Source: Dirofilaria immitis (taxonomy: Eukaryota > Nematoda > Chromadorea > Rhabditida > Onchocercidae). From it: 64,000 bases of DNA. A model generated the notes under the pieces. It ran no database searches. It saw only the letters and a program-made list of their open reading frames with translations, and was not told the origin of the DNA. A program made the translations under genes and the position numbers. Within the stretch, counting starts at the first letter, position 1; each line of letters starts with the position of its first letter. The stretch lies in contig JAKNDB010000092.1 in the NCBI GenBank assembly GCA_024305405.1, positions 1,643,501 through 1,707,500 of the forward strand. Reading direction: 5' to 3'. Positions 13,050 through 24,609 of this stretch are shown here, in pieces.

Positions 13050-13466
13050 TTGAAATTGATGAAGGAACACTTCTCAGTTTCACTTGGTACCATTTTCCAT
13101 AAAACTGGCCAAGTTCGCATCTCTTTCAGCCAGAAGTATTTGTGGGCCAAAATTCACACATTTTTTGTTGACAGACTGTTAAGAACCACTGCTGCTGCTG
13201 CTGGTATGCCACTGTTACACAGGGAATTAGCCATTATTCAAGAACTTGCGATTCTTTTCATACTTCTTGCCAATACAGTCATCTCAAAAAACCTGACTAA
13301 TAAATTGGAAGATCAGAATGAACAGGTCAGAACAATTATGCTGGATGCATTACTTATAATAACAAGCATCGAAATAATACGCCCAAAACTTTTTTGCGTT
13401 AAAGATAGGAAATACGTGCAACATTATTTATGCAGCATTATTTTATCATGCGGGAAAAAGAGATAA
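13050..13466 (+). CDS. Unrecognised open reading frame, 138 codons (doubtful)
   Basis: An uninterrupted frame of 138 codons in a locally less A+T-rich patch, long for this region. It contains an alanine run (TTAAAAGM) and a hydrophobic stretch (LAILFILLANTVI). The only upstream start in frame is TTG at 13050; the first ATG is a few codons later. On the opposite strand an exon-like segment lies between an acceptor (TTCTTAACAG) near 13182 and a GTGAAAC donor near 13085, reading CVNFGPQILLAERDANLASF, so the patch may belong to a minus-strand gene instead. No family recognised. Could be real, a remnant, or chance. Confidence 0.25.
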   Translation: MKLMKEHFSVSLGTIFHKTGQVRISFSQKYLWAKIHTFFVDRLLRTTAAAAGMPLLHRELAIIQELAILFILLANTVISKNLTNKLEDQNEQVRTIMLDALLIITSIEIIRPKLFCVKDRKYVQHYLCSIILSCGKKR

Positions 13467-13796
13467 TCAAGAGTAACAATCGAATACTATCAAAAAAAGA
13501 GAAACTATATAGATGCTAGAATATGTACGGTAACCATTTGGATATGGTCAAACTAGTGATATGAGACTTGAAAGCAAACAAGTCTTAAATTCGTAAAATA
13601 AAAATCATTACGTAGCACATTTTTGCTTCATATCAATTACTCGCTTATAGGAAACTTCCTGAGAGCTCCTTTTATTTTTGATTACTTACCATTTTCTAAT
13701 AAATTTGGAAAATATTTTGACATACTACATTATCTATATGCTTAACTAGTCAAACACCCAAACTTTTTTGATTCAAAACTTATTTAACTCACATAT

Positions 13797-16700
13797 TCAA
13801 GGCTTTTCCTTAGAATCTGTTGCAATTTTCTCAGTAGCATTCGAACCAGACGCCGATAAAGCAGCAACTCGACGTCGAACGGCACCAGGCTGATATATTG
13901 CGCGCTCCGGACGGTCCTAAAATCAAATTTATTTTGCAAAAACATATTCGGAAAATAGCAAAAATGAAATTGGAAAGCGATAAGGATGCCTTTTCTTCAA
14001 ATTAAAAAAAAGAGTAAAGAACTCAAAATAACAATAAACTTTACGAAAAATTTGTTACAGCATGTCTTAGCAACATAAAAGTAAAAATATTACGGCTAAA
14101 AAATTGTGAAACGTACAACTAAGATCAACATTTTTTTCTTAACTTTAAATTGCTGAAGACGAAATGCTGCACGCAGTCTTAATATTTGGATAGAAAATAC
14201 TAATAATCAAAAATTTTCTATTTAGAGCCTTTTGCTCTAAAAATTTTAGATACTATCGTTTAGATTTCGAAAAATTGCTTTTTTTTGTTTTATTTCTGAC
14301 TAATGTTGCAAATTCATTTATTATTGAAAAATAAATTTATATTAAACAAAAGAAAATGTTAAGAATGGTAAATTTTCACGAATTAGATACTTGAATTAAA
14401 ATGAGCAGTAAATTGGATATTCGAATATTTCAAAGAATATAACTATCAACTACATTGCATCAATTCAGTCTGAAATTTCCAAAGCAGGAAGCATGAAATA
14501 GGAATAAGTATGGAGTGTTGCCTGAATATAAAAACAAATCTAGTTCTCTAATTTCGTGATTGAGAGAGTTTGGTCGTTTGATTCTTCTTTGCTATCGACA
14601 TTACATATCATGATCATATAATTCTGCATTATGTAATAAAAACACAAATTCTAATAACCATTCATATTTTGTTAACTTGCTCACTTTGTTACGACGAGGC
14701 TTCGTAAAACCATTTTCACTCTTTTCTTCTTTCCTTTCATTGTCTGGGCTTTTACTGTTTTTTCAGCTATTGTAATTTTGTGGGCCTGCATTCGATTTAC
14801 TATTTTCGAGGCTTTAATACCCGATTTTTCCGATCTGGAAATATCCATTACATTTATTCATAATAAAATTTTGTACAATAAATTAGAAAAAACTCGAACG
14901 AATCAGCAAGCTGTTTGCAAATCTTTTGACACGCCAGCCTTATAATAGCATAAAACATGTTGTAAAATTGCAAATCGCTAAAAGATTTTGCCCATTATAA
15001 ACAACTTGAATATTTGGTAATTCGAAATTTAATGTATCGTTTAATGTATTATTTACGATTACTGCTTTTATTTTTCGAGTAACTTACTCTACAATGATTT
15101 TTTCAAAATGGTTTCCTTTCATAGTGACTATCGAGCATTTATTTAGCTGCACACTAAGACATGTTAAGTTGCTAGTATATTTTGAAATGCATGAATCCTG
15201 TTGTCGATTTTGTTAACAAATTCTAGCAACTTTACTTCTATGTTTTACATAACCTCATAATTCCTGAGCAAATGCAAATTTCGAGAAAGAAAAAATCCAA
15301 ATTAGAAATCCGAGAAAACGTACGATGTTGGCTTAATAATATCTTCCGACGGTATAATTTTCTTGGAGATAGTTTCATCCTCCTTTTTTATCTTCTTGTC
15401 TCTTTCCAGTTCTTCAATTTTTCTGCTTTGAAACGTTGATTATTATCATTCTGCTTCGTTTTTTTGGAAAAAGATCTCTACTGGCTGCAAACACAAATTT
15501 AAATTTCGCACTATGCTTTGGAGCCGTTTATGATACATGTCAGTATCCACATTATAAATAAATACCTGACACATCGCATTCCTTTTTCGATAACTGAATA
15601 CATTTATCACGATCATCAACATCATACCACATACTGCTTTTTCCATTGTACCATTACGATTATAATCACTAGAACGGTAAGTTCGAGTCTTTGTCCTGTA
15701 AAAATTTTTATCTTAATGATCCCTAACTAGATGCTTTCTTTTACAGTGATTCAAATAATTCATATTATGAGATTTTTTGCTCAGTATTTTCAATCCCAAA
15801 ATTACGATGAACTATGAGAATAGCACCTGTATTTTCGCACAAATCAATTAAAACTGTCATTTTTGATGTGAATATCAAGTTCTTCTTAAATCAAGAAATC
15901 AGACACACGTTAACATACGCATTGAGCAGTTAGGAATACAGTGATAATGTGAAAAAGATTGCGTTTTTGGTAACCTTTCCTTTTCCTTTACTGAACTTTC
16001 GTGGTTTCTTTCAAACTTCGAGTTACGAAACTCAGTCACTTTCTTTATGTCATGTCGATCTTGCTTATCTTTCAATTCATTTTCATAACGACGTTCCATG
16101 CGTTCACGCTTTTCCTCTTCACGAGCACGTCGTTTTTCCTATAGCGAAAATTTCCAAATTGGATGAAAATTTTAAAATTACAAATTATTAGAACTTTTGA
16201 AATATTAATATGAAGAACGGAGAACATAAAATCTTTGATATTTAAGAAATAAATTATGCAATCTATCAATAATGAAAGCCAAGCCACTCTAAAGCATCAC
16301 TCACTTGCGGTGCAATTACAAATCAAATCATAAGCTGTATATATTTTTTCGTAAGTTTCTTAAGAAAGATAAAAATTCAGTCATCAATTTAATGCGTTTG
16401 AATAAAAAAATTATTACAAGAGAGATAACCTCAACACGTCTGATACTTTTTCTTATCATATACTGCGTTAATGGTGTTTCCTGCACAGCGTTTTCTGAAA
16501 TCAACGTAATGAAGGCTATAAAAATCACAGAGTATTTCATTTAGACTGTTGTTCTTTAACGATATCCAACAAAAACTAGGCAATATTTTTTAAAATTTCA
16601 AACAAATTTCATTCTTTTAAAATATTTCTTTTCTGTTTTTAGCATTTCTCATAGACATGAACTAGGAACCATTGCGTCATAGATATGAATTCAACTATGC

Positions 16701-18518
16701 AATTCGAAATATCTCAGGCACTATACGTCTTCCAATATCAATGAGCTGAAAATGAATCCACTCAAAAACTAATTTTAGATAAAAGTTATGTCTTGAGTAC
16801 TGTTACCTCTCTCTTTAAAAAGTCTTTTGAAATATCGCTCAAAATTGACTATCACCTCACCAAATTTCATATTAGAAATTCAAAACTAACGGCAATATGA
16901 TGCCATTAAATAATTTAAATAAATTTAGAAAAAAGTGTCTTTTATATTCTAATATTCATTCAGTCTTTTTCCATTCTTTTTCTTTTGTTTTTCTTTCCTT
17001 TCTTGATATTAAAAAATAATTTTTGATGCTAGAAACTCGCTTTTCATTGCATTTTGAATTTCAATTAGCAGAAACATCAAGAAAAGTTACTTTCAATCAT
17101 TTTCTCTTTTTCATCGATATCTCTAATCAACTTTTCCATTGATACCAGATCTGGTTTTTGCGGATTTTGTCTTTCACTCAGGAACTTTTTATATTCATGG
17201 TCTAAATTGTTTAGAATAAAAATTTGGGTCAATATTATACAAAGACACTGAAATGAATCATGAAGATAACAAATATATTGAAAAACCTGTTTCTATAGTA
17301 CCACATTTCAAATCACGTTTCTTAGCAGCCTCTAATTTGTCATGTGGAATTTTTGGATTTGGTGCAAGTTCGACAATACCAACAGATTCTCCTCCTAAAA
17401 TATAACAGGAAAATTGATGCTGAGAAATATGCTTGATCAAAACTTCTACTATTTTCATGAGAGAAAAAAATCTCTTTCTATAGTATTAATAGTATCAAAA
17501 CATTAAAAACTTGTTTCTACAGTATCGTATTTTAAACCACTTTTTTTCAATGTCCTGCTATTTTTGGAGTATCTGAACCAAAAATACTCAAGTAAAAATT
17601 TGCTCAAAATGAAAGCACTTTCTTTCACACAATATCATTAAATCATATTTGCTTGATTTTTAATCTAATATTCTAATTTTTAGTAAATATATGCAAGAAT
17701 TCATCACCCTTGTTATCAACAAAAACATAGCCATGGAAACGCTCTTTGAACGCGATAATATCATCATCATTCTTGAAAACAAAATATACTCTCGAAAACG
17801 ATATCCCTCCGCTGGAAAACGAATACGTGAAACTAACGATTCAAAAACAATGAAATCGAAAGAAAAGCACAGCAAAATATTATAAAGATAAAATATTAAA
17901 GAAATTTTTCAAGAAAAAATCGGAAGAGATTATAATTAAGAAGTGCATAACAATCCCGACTTTGACTAAAATCTTTATGTGATTTCAAACTGGAGAGAAT
18001 CAAACAATTTCCTGGAGAAATTTTATTTATAATGAAAAAATCGCCCTAAGTTATACAAAACTATGCAAAAATTAAAGAAAAATTATAAACAACAGTGAAA
18101 TTCATGTTACACAGAAATAAAATCAACCTTGATTTAGCAGTGATAAATTCAGAGAATTCGAATTCTGGAATTGGATTCAACTGTGTTTCTAACTGCTCCC
18201 ATGTCATGGCTGCCGGCAGTCGACGTAAAACGACCTCAAACATCAATTTTTCTATTGAAAGAGTTCAAAAAAGACTTAATAATTACTGACTATGAAAAAT
18301 TTTCCTGAAAGTTTGATTCAATTATTTACGCAAAAATCATTCTTCTTCGCTCTATTTTTAATGGCTTCTTAAAACTCCTGAATTTATTTTAAAAGGCTGC
18401 ATTTCTCGAACATACCTGAATAATAAAAAATCGCTTACTTTAAGCGGCATTTTCCGCCGAATTTCTCTTTTCTGGAGGACGTCGCATTTGACGCCAACTT
18501 CGATGAATCATTTTTCAT
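13797..18518 (-). CDS. smg-4: Regulator of nonsense transcripts 3 (UPF3 / SMG-4)
   Basis: Bridges the exon-junction complex to UPF2 in nonsense-mediated mRNA decay. Exons (minus order): 18518-18439, 18251-18128, 17811-17708, 17394-17287, 17201-17091, 16848-16807, 16494-16430, 16138-15975, 15422-15324, 14834-14685, 13916-13797; about 388 residues. The N-terminal RNP-like domain has FEVVLRRLPAAMTWEQLE, VYFVFKNDDDIIAFKERF, GYVFVDNKG, IVELAPNPKIP and DHEYKKFL. Then come ETPLTQYM, a long Lys/Arg/Glu coiled coil (EKRRAREEEKRERMERRYE) and the C-terminal exon-junction-binding motif RNKDRPERAIYQPGA. Breaks: exon 1 to exon 2 is out by one base unless the T run 18247-18251 is one too long or translation starts at the ATG in exon 2. 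In exon 10 the T run 14758-14763 needs one more base, or a 78-base intron is present. The family call is firm because the motifs occur in order. Confidence 0.93.
17504..17590 (-). pseudogene. Decayed duplicate of UPF3 exon 4
   Basis: This stretch lies in the intron before UPF3 exon 4. On the minus strand it reads TPKIAGH, a stop, then KKSGLKYDTVET, paralleling PKIPHDK..AAKKRDLKCGTIET of the true exon (17287-17394). Base similarity with the true exon end is high over about 40 bases, and most differences are transitions. A GT follows at the matching donor position. It carries an in-frame TGA, so as written it cannot be a coding exon. Confidence 0.6.
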
Positions 18519-21500
18519 ACTATAGTAACCAATAACTTTCTTTAAAATTGCTAAATTTCGAGATATTATATAATGCACCAGAACAGATTAGAACTATGCT
18601 TGATCATTCAACCGCGAATCAATGATAACAAACAAGTAATGACATGAAGTGGAAATTTCCAAACAAATCTTTAAAAAATGCAAATATCACACGTAAGAAT
18701 AATCTTTAAAACGGAATAATCCTTTTCTCCTTTCAAAAAGATTTGGTTTCATATGCCATTATTACACATTAATGAACTTAATTTCGTTCTAATGACTAAA
18801 TAGAAGGAAAGGAGTAATAGATTTTTGAATTACTCACATTTGAGAAAAAAATTCATTTATTGGGCTTTAAATGACTCTATGGCTTCAAAAGAGAATATAT
18901 TGCTCATTGATATTATTCCCGAATAATGAGGATGGAAAGTGCATGGAAGTAAAACAACAAATGCAGTTCTAATGAACAACTCTATACATCAGAAAATTAA
19001 AATAATATCAACTGTGAGTCCTAATCTCGATTGTTGCTGCTCATTTTTCGTTTATCAGAATGTAATTCAAAATTATCAACATTTGTGGATAAAAATCCAG
19101 TTGTGATCCATGTTATTCTTGGTCAGATGTTCAATCGCTATCTCATGATCGTATGAAATAACAGCATCAACAAAACCTAAACCAATGATTCGAATTTGAA
19201 TTTTCATTAATAATGAAAAATATTTCGAAAAAACCTGCATAATGATAGCAAAAGATTCGCGGCTAAAAGCCTGAAAGTTATCTTGCGAAAATAAGAATAT
19301 CATTAATAAAAATGGAATTTTTATTAACTTAACTTTCTCGCAACAAATCAAAGAAATGAAGCTTGCAACGGAATTGCATATGTAAAGCATCAATAGCATA
19401 AATATAAGGGAAATAATTAGGTACAATGATCGGTTAGGTTTCTAATGTAAATTTATTTTCGAAATGACTTTTGTATTTATTCAAAAATATCATTCATAAT
19501 CATTTAATTACTGCTGTAAAGAATGAATCGCACATCCAGCAATTATTTTAACACCATTATGTATAACTTAAATAAGAAAAAACACTATAAAGGAATGAAA
19601 ATCTATTACTTTTAATGACCAAATAAAAATTTTAATTTAAGAGAACCTTACTTTCCCTGCATTCTAGTTTAGCTTGCTAAGACCAGTTGGTATCAGAAGT
19701 CAACCCTTGTCAAAACGAATGATATATAACAAAAGTCGAAACTGACTAAAGCGTTTAAAAATTCATAAATTTTCAGAATTCGACCGCGATGAATTTTAAA
19801 CTTTTAAAATTAAAAAAATCATAGTATCAACATCAAAAGGTCAAAGCAAAGAAAGACGAGTGAAAAGGATATGAAGGATTATAAGGAGTGTTAGCAGATG
19901 AATAATAATGACTGATAAAGTCAAAAAATCTCATATCTAATCTGCAAATTCTTCTTCTTGGAAATTTTAAAAACTTTGTTGGCCAAAGGGTCACGGCTCC
20001 CATTTTCATTTGTTCCGGTCCCTTCACCCTCACACCAAACATTACTTAGCTTTGGCAACGATATAATGCTATAATTTGAAAAATAGTCCACCCCATTATA
20101 TCAGTTCACTACATTATAGCTAGAAGCGGTGTTCGAAAGATGTAAAAATCAATTCAATCGCATCATGTTCAGTCACTAGTCCTGTAGCGGTAATGCCTCT
20201 AACTAAAGCAAATGAATTAGTGGTCTTAAGTTCAAATATGTTGCACAGTTTTGAAAGTTAAAATTATTGAAAATAAATGAGTCATCAAATGAAGAAGATG
20301 AATTATCAGTGCAACACTTCCAGAAAAACATAGCTGCTTCAATGCAATATGCTTTCTTAGCATAACAAGAACTATTCTCATTTTAGTTCAGAATTCAAAA
20401 TTACCTAGTGAAATATTCTAACTCTTTCCACAAGACATTACCTAGTGGAATATTCTAAGTCTTCCACAAACGAATTAGTAGTCTTCAGTTCAAATAAGAG
20501 TAACAAAAATTAATACAATACAGATCACAGAAGTTAGAAATTTTTAATATCATGGAACTGTTTGAAAATTATAAGGAAGAAATTAAAAAGAATTTCCATC
20601 ACACTGTGATATCAATTATTCTTGTTGGAAGGAATCGATGATAAAAATTGAGAAATGTCGAAGATAAAAAAATATAATTACACTTACTTGGTTATAATTC
20701 ATTCGAACCTACAAAGCATGATTCAGATATTATCTGTGAATTAAATCACAGAGATACATGAAACACGATGTAAAAAGCAGAGAATATCACATCATCTCTC
20801 TTAAATATAATTAGGAACCTACTAGTTCATGAATTAATGGATTACAACTTATTTTATCGTGTTTTAGCAATGAAATGAAAACTTTCCAAACAAATTTTTA
20901 AAATTTCAAAAATAACTAACTTAGGAACAAGATTTTTCAACACCTTGGAAATAAGCTGCAAATGACGATGCGTGTGCTAGAATAAAGCTATTTTCTAATC
21001 TTAAAGTGTTTTTGGAGTAAAAGAGCACAAATAGATGATACATTTTCAATTTCTCGATTTCACTCCTTTTAACGACTAATGAAATGTTATTTAACTTATT
21101 AATTTGCAAGCGAAGGTTTACGAGGTCAGACTATTTCGCCAAGCAAACAAATATAGCCATTTTAATAGCCTAAGAAATATGAAGAGGTATTATCGCAGAT
21201 AAAACAATTTAAATAATTTTAAACTTTAGTAACTAGTATATGCAAGTTGTGATATACTGAAACACATAAAACATTTTTTTCGAGAATTAAGATTTTCAAT
21301 TCTGTAAATATCGATCATGTATTATGACTGTTTTCACAATAGTCTAAATAATGTTCTTAAGTTTGTTACGTAAAATACATAATGGATAATATTTTAAATA
21401 AAATACTGCATCAGTGCTTTGTGAAACAGACAAGCAAAATAATTATAAGGCAATAATCTGAAAAATAAATAAAAATACGGGATTTTAAATAAGAAATGGC

Positions 21501-21532
21501 ACTTTATAGATGAATTAAGACTGCATATCTCA
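18519..21532. other. Intergenic, with weak coding-like segments on the minus strand
   Basis: Between UPF3 and the cytidylyltransferase. Two minus-strand segments look better than chance. 19076-19204 reads GLGFVDAVISYDHEIAIEHL, resembling the RNP1 half of an RNA-recognition motif. About 19935-20068, after an ATTATAG acceptor, reads CEGEGTGTNENGSRDPLANK. No donor/acceptor pair joins them in a convincing gene. A short duplication occurs near 20404-20470. The rest shows nothing. Confidence 0.35.
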
Positions 21533-24166
21533 TCAGTATGCTTCATTCTTCGCACTCGCAAAACTAGTTGTTGAAGATGTTTCACAGCAGGATGCTGCAT
21601 CCACAGTATCTTCTTCTGCTTGCTCCTCATAATCCAATGGAGATGGACTACGTGAAACAAGCGTTCTCAAACTACTACCAACAATCTGGAATTCATATTG
21701 AATTTGTATTATAAATTTTGTGATAATTTATAAAATCACTGTAATGAGAACAATCGTCTTCAACAGGTGAATATAATAATCAAATTTGAGTATTTAATTA
21801 TATTTCGATGCCGAAATACAGAAAGTTCTAAATATAGTAATTTATTCACTCGAATTCATTAAACAAACTTTTCTAGTTGAATTGATATCAAATGCATCAT
21901 TGATATCATATGCGTGAGAAACACATGACGCTATAAATCTTAATTAAATCCTAACCAACTAAAATTAAATGATAAGTTAAAAATTATCATCAGTTACCAA
22001 CAAAGATAAGAATTAATTGTATATAATGGCATTGGAATGAATGTTGCCTTTTTTGAAACTTATTTAGAAATATGAAAGACAGAAATTTGTAATAAGTAAC
22101 CTCGCATAATGTAATGCCATCTGTTTTGTTCGTGTTCTTATTCGATCCAAAAGGTTTTGTGTCTTGAAGAAATTCGAACTATTACAACTAACTTTCCCAG
22201 CGCTTCGTCTTTACGGAAACTTAGTGAATCTTCATTTCGCAATCTTCTTTAAATTTTTTGCTCATTTTTAAACAACGACTTCACGATAACTTTTTATTGT
22301 AATAAAGAATGATGAAAACATACATTGAAACCGAATCCGCCATCCTTTTGCAATGTTTCCAAGAAACCACGGATAAAATCATCTTTTTATTGCGCCATGT
22401 CTTTATAACTTCCAAACTTTTTGCTTCAACTGATCAACCTGATTTTGTAGCTGGTAACGTCTCGCCTGCAACGCTCTTCAACATTAAATTATTGGAAAGA
22501 TTCAGAAACAAATCGGAAAAAAATTAATAAAATGTCAAGGATTAAATTTCATTTATTGGATATGATAAATATGAAAATTTACAGCGAGAAATCCAACATT
22601 GAGGTCCTTAGCAGAATAACCACGCTGCAAATTACGGCGTACATAATTATCGTAATCACGAATTATTCGGCATACAACATCACTAGTCGAGACGCCCTCC
22701 GTCCGTTGTGTTTCGAGAAACATCTCTTCACGTCGAAATTTCTCATAAAGATCTGCATCACCAGGTGCAACATATGGTATCGCGTCATGCGCTATAAAAT
22801 CAATCTGAAATACAAAATCAGCTAAGGAGTCTGATATTCAGCGAAATTAAATGACAGAATAAAAGTAACAAGTACACCATTTAGTGCCGTTGGAAGTGAC
22901 CGTTTGATAAGCAAAACAGACAAATGGTTGACCATTATAGCTCAAAGTATTAATTATAACTTTAAAACTGTCAAGTTACAAAAACACACATTTAAAAATC
23001 ACCGTTAAAACCCTTCAAAGCATGAAAAATTTTTAAATACTTATAATCCCAAAAATATAGACATTGTCGTTTAGATAAATAGTGCAGTTAACCGAAATAT
23101 TACGATTTCCGAAAAGATAAAATTGAAATAAAATCTTACCTTTAGATTTTTAAAAATTCTACAGTGCAGAACCATGGAGCATTTCTATAAACTTCATCTA
23201 CGTAACGGCAATGACGTACACCTTCATATCTCTCGTTTTCCGATGTCACTGTACGACCTTTATATTTGAGAGTGTTCGAATCGCCACATACTAGATACAG
23301 AGCAATAGAAAATTGAGTAATTAAAATATAAGGTAAAATTAAAGAATAAGCAGGAAAGAGAAATTTCTTTAAAACAGAGCGCTATCATACCTCCAACAAT
23401 AAGATATACTTCTGGAAAAGCACATTTTGCTTGTAATAGCTGATTTGCATGACCATAATGGAAGAGATCGTAAACACCATCAGCATAAACACGTACTGGG
23501 CGCCCGGCTGAAAATTCTATTATAATCTAGATAAACTTCAAAAGAGAAATTTCTAGACATATTTTCAAAGAAATTATATTTTCGCACTTTTTTGTCCTCT
23601 TCTTCCATTTTGAATAGACTTACCGTTGATAGATTTAAATTTTAATTCAGTTTAATTCTACTGATCATTCACCTTTACCATTTCTCGCCATTTCAAGAGT
23701 AATTTTACGCGAATAATCAATACATGCCCGTTGCGCAATGACTTCTGGATCATCACTATACGGTGCTGGTTTCTTCAAGGCCAATTCGTTTAATGACTCA
23801 ATAGTACCGTTCCCCTAAATAATTTAAATTTAGAGAATGCAGTTTTTCTCTTAATTAAGATTATCCTCTCTTCAGCTGGCTGATTTCGTAGCTATTACAA
23901 TACTGAAATACTGATCACACATAAATCGAGATTTGAATCCACGTACTCCAATTATTCTCTTTGTACAAATACTTTATCTATTTTGCAGATTATTCTCAAC
24001 TGTTTTTTCAAAAAGCAACAGCGAAATTTTCCAGAAAATAGTAGCTTACATTAGCTTTTGAACATACTGAACTTGCACCAACAATATTTCGAGTTTTTGG
24101 AAGCACTTCATTGTCGGTACCAATAGAAATCTTGGTGATTGACCGCTTCCGATGGTCCGTGGACAT
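21533..24166 (-). CDS. pcyt-1: Choline-phosphate cytidylyltransferase (CTP:phosphocholine cytidylyltransferase)
   Basis: Forms CDP-choline from CTP and phosphocholine, the rate-limiting step of phosphatidylcholine synthesis; the enzyme is activated by membrane binding. Exons (minus order): 24166-24050, 23814-23673, 23507-23391, 23290-23140, 22804-22583, 22465-22324, 21685-21533; about 348 residues. The catalytic core has the HxGH motif ([18 protein letters not shown] near residues 103-106), [25 protein letters not shown] and RTEGVSTSD. An amphipathic membrane-binding region ([21 protein letters not shown]) follows, then a Ser-rich tail with [12 protein letters not shown], likely phosphorylated. 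Breaks: T runs 23147-23151, 22418-22422 and 22384-22388 are each one base short. With one base added to each, every exon joins in phase. The start ATG directly follows a CAG at 24167-24169, so trans-splicing or an upstream exon is possible. Confidence 0.94.
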
Positions 24167-24447
24167 CTGAATCTTATGAACTTTCTATTCGATGCCAAAA
24201 ATTATTATTGTTCCATTTGTGGTGGTATACTGATTTGTAATAAGTTATTTCGTATATCATGAATTCAGTTTGAACAAATACTAAATAAAGAAAATCATAT
24301 AACACACGTCAGTAATCCCCAAACTAAGGTTAAACAAAATTCGAAAAATGCAAAACAATGCAAAGAACTCCGTCTGATCTTTAATCTGATGCCTTTTGAC
24401 ATCACAACATGTCCTCATAATCAATACAGTATGCCAGTTTTCTTTAC

Positions 24448-24609
24448 AAGATAGATTCCTGTTGTTAGGACAGATAGACGACATTCGGTTTGATGAAGAG
24501 CTTCCGTGTTGCGTGATTTGCGGGAGCGTTGTGTGAAGATTGTTCGAGAGTGGGACTTGGGAGTTGTTGGCGGTCTGGTATGCTGAGGCGATAGTCTCGG
24601 CAAAGAACT
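24448..24609 (-). CDS. Possible alternative upstream coding exon of the cytidylyltransferase gene (doubtful)
   Basis: Bounded on the minus strand by an acceptor CTATCTCAG and a donor CTT|GTAAAG, 162 bases long, and open in the frame that joins in phase to the CAG|ATG just before pcyt-1 exon 1. The product would be Ser/Thr/Arg/Pro-rich (LSPQHTRPPTTPKSHSRTIF). Base composition is less A+T-rich than the surroundings. Against it, other frames here are also open (the longest minus-strand frame, 24281-24736, is 151 codons), so the coding frame is not settled. Confidence 0.3.
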
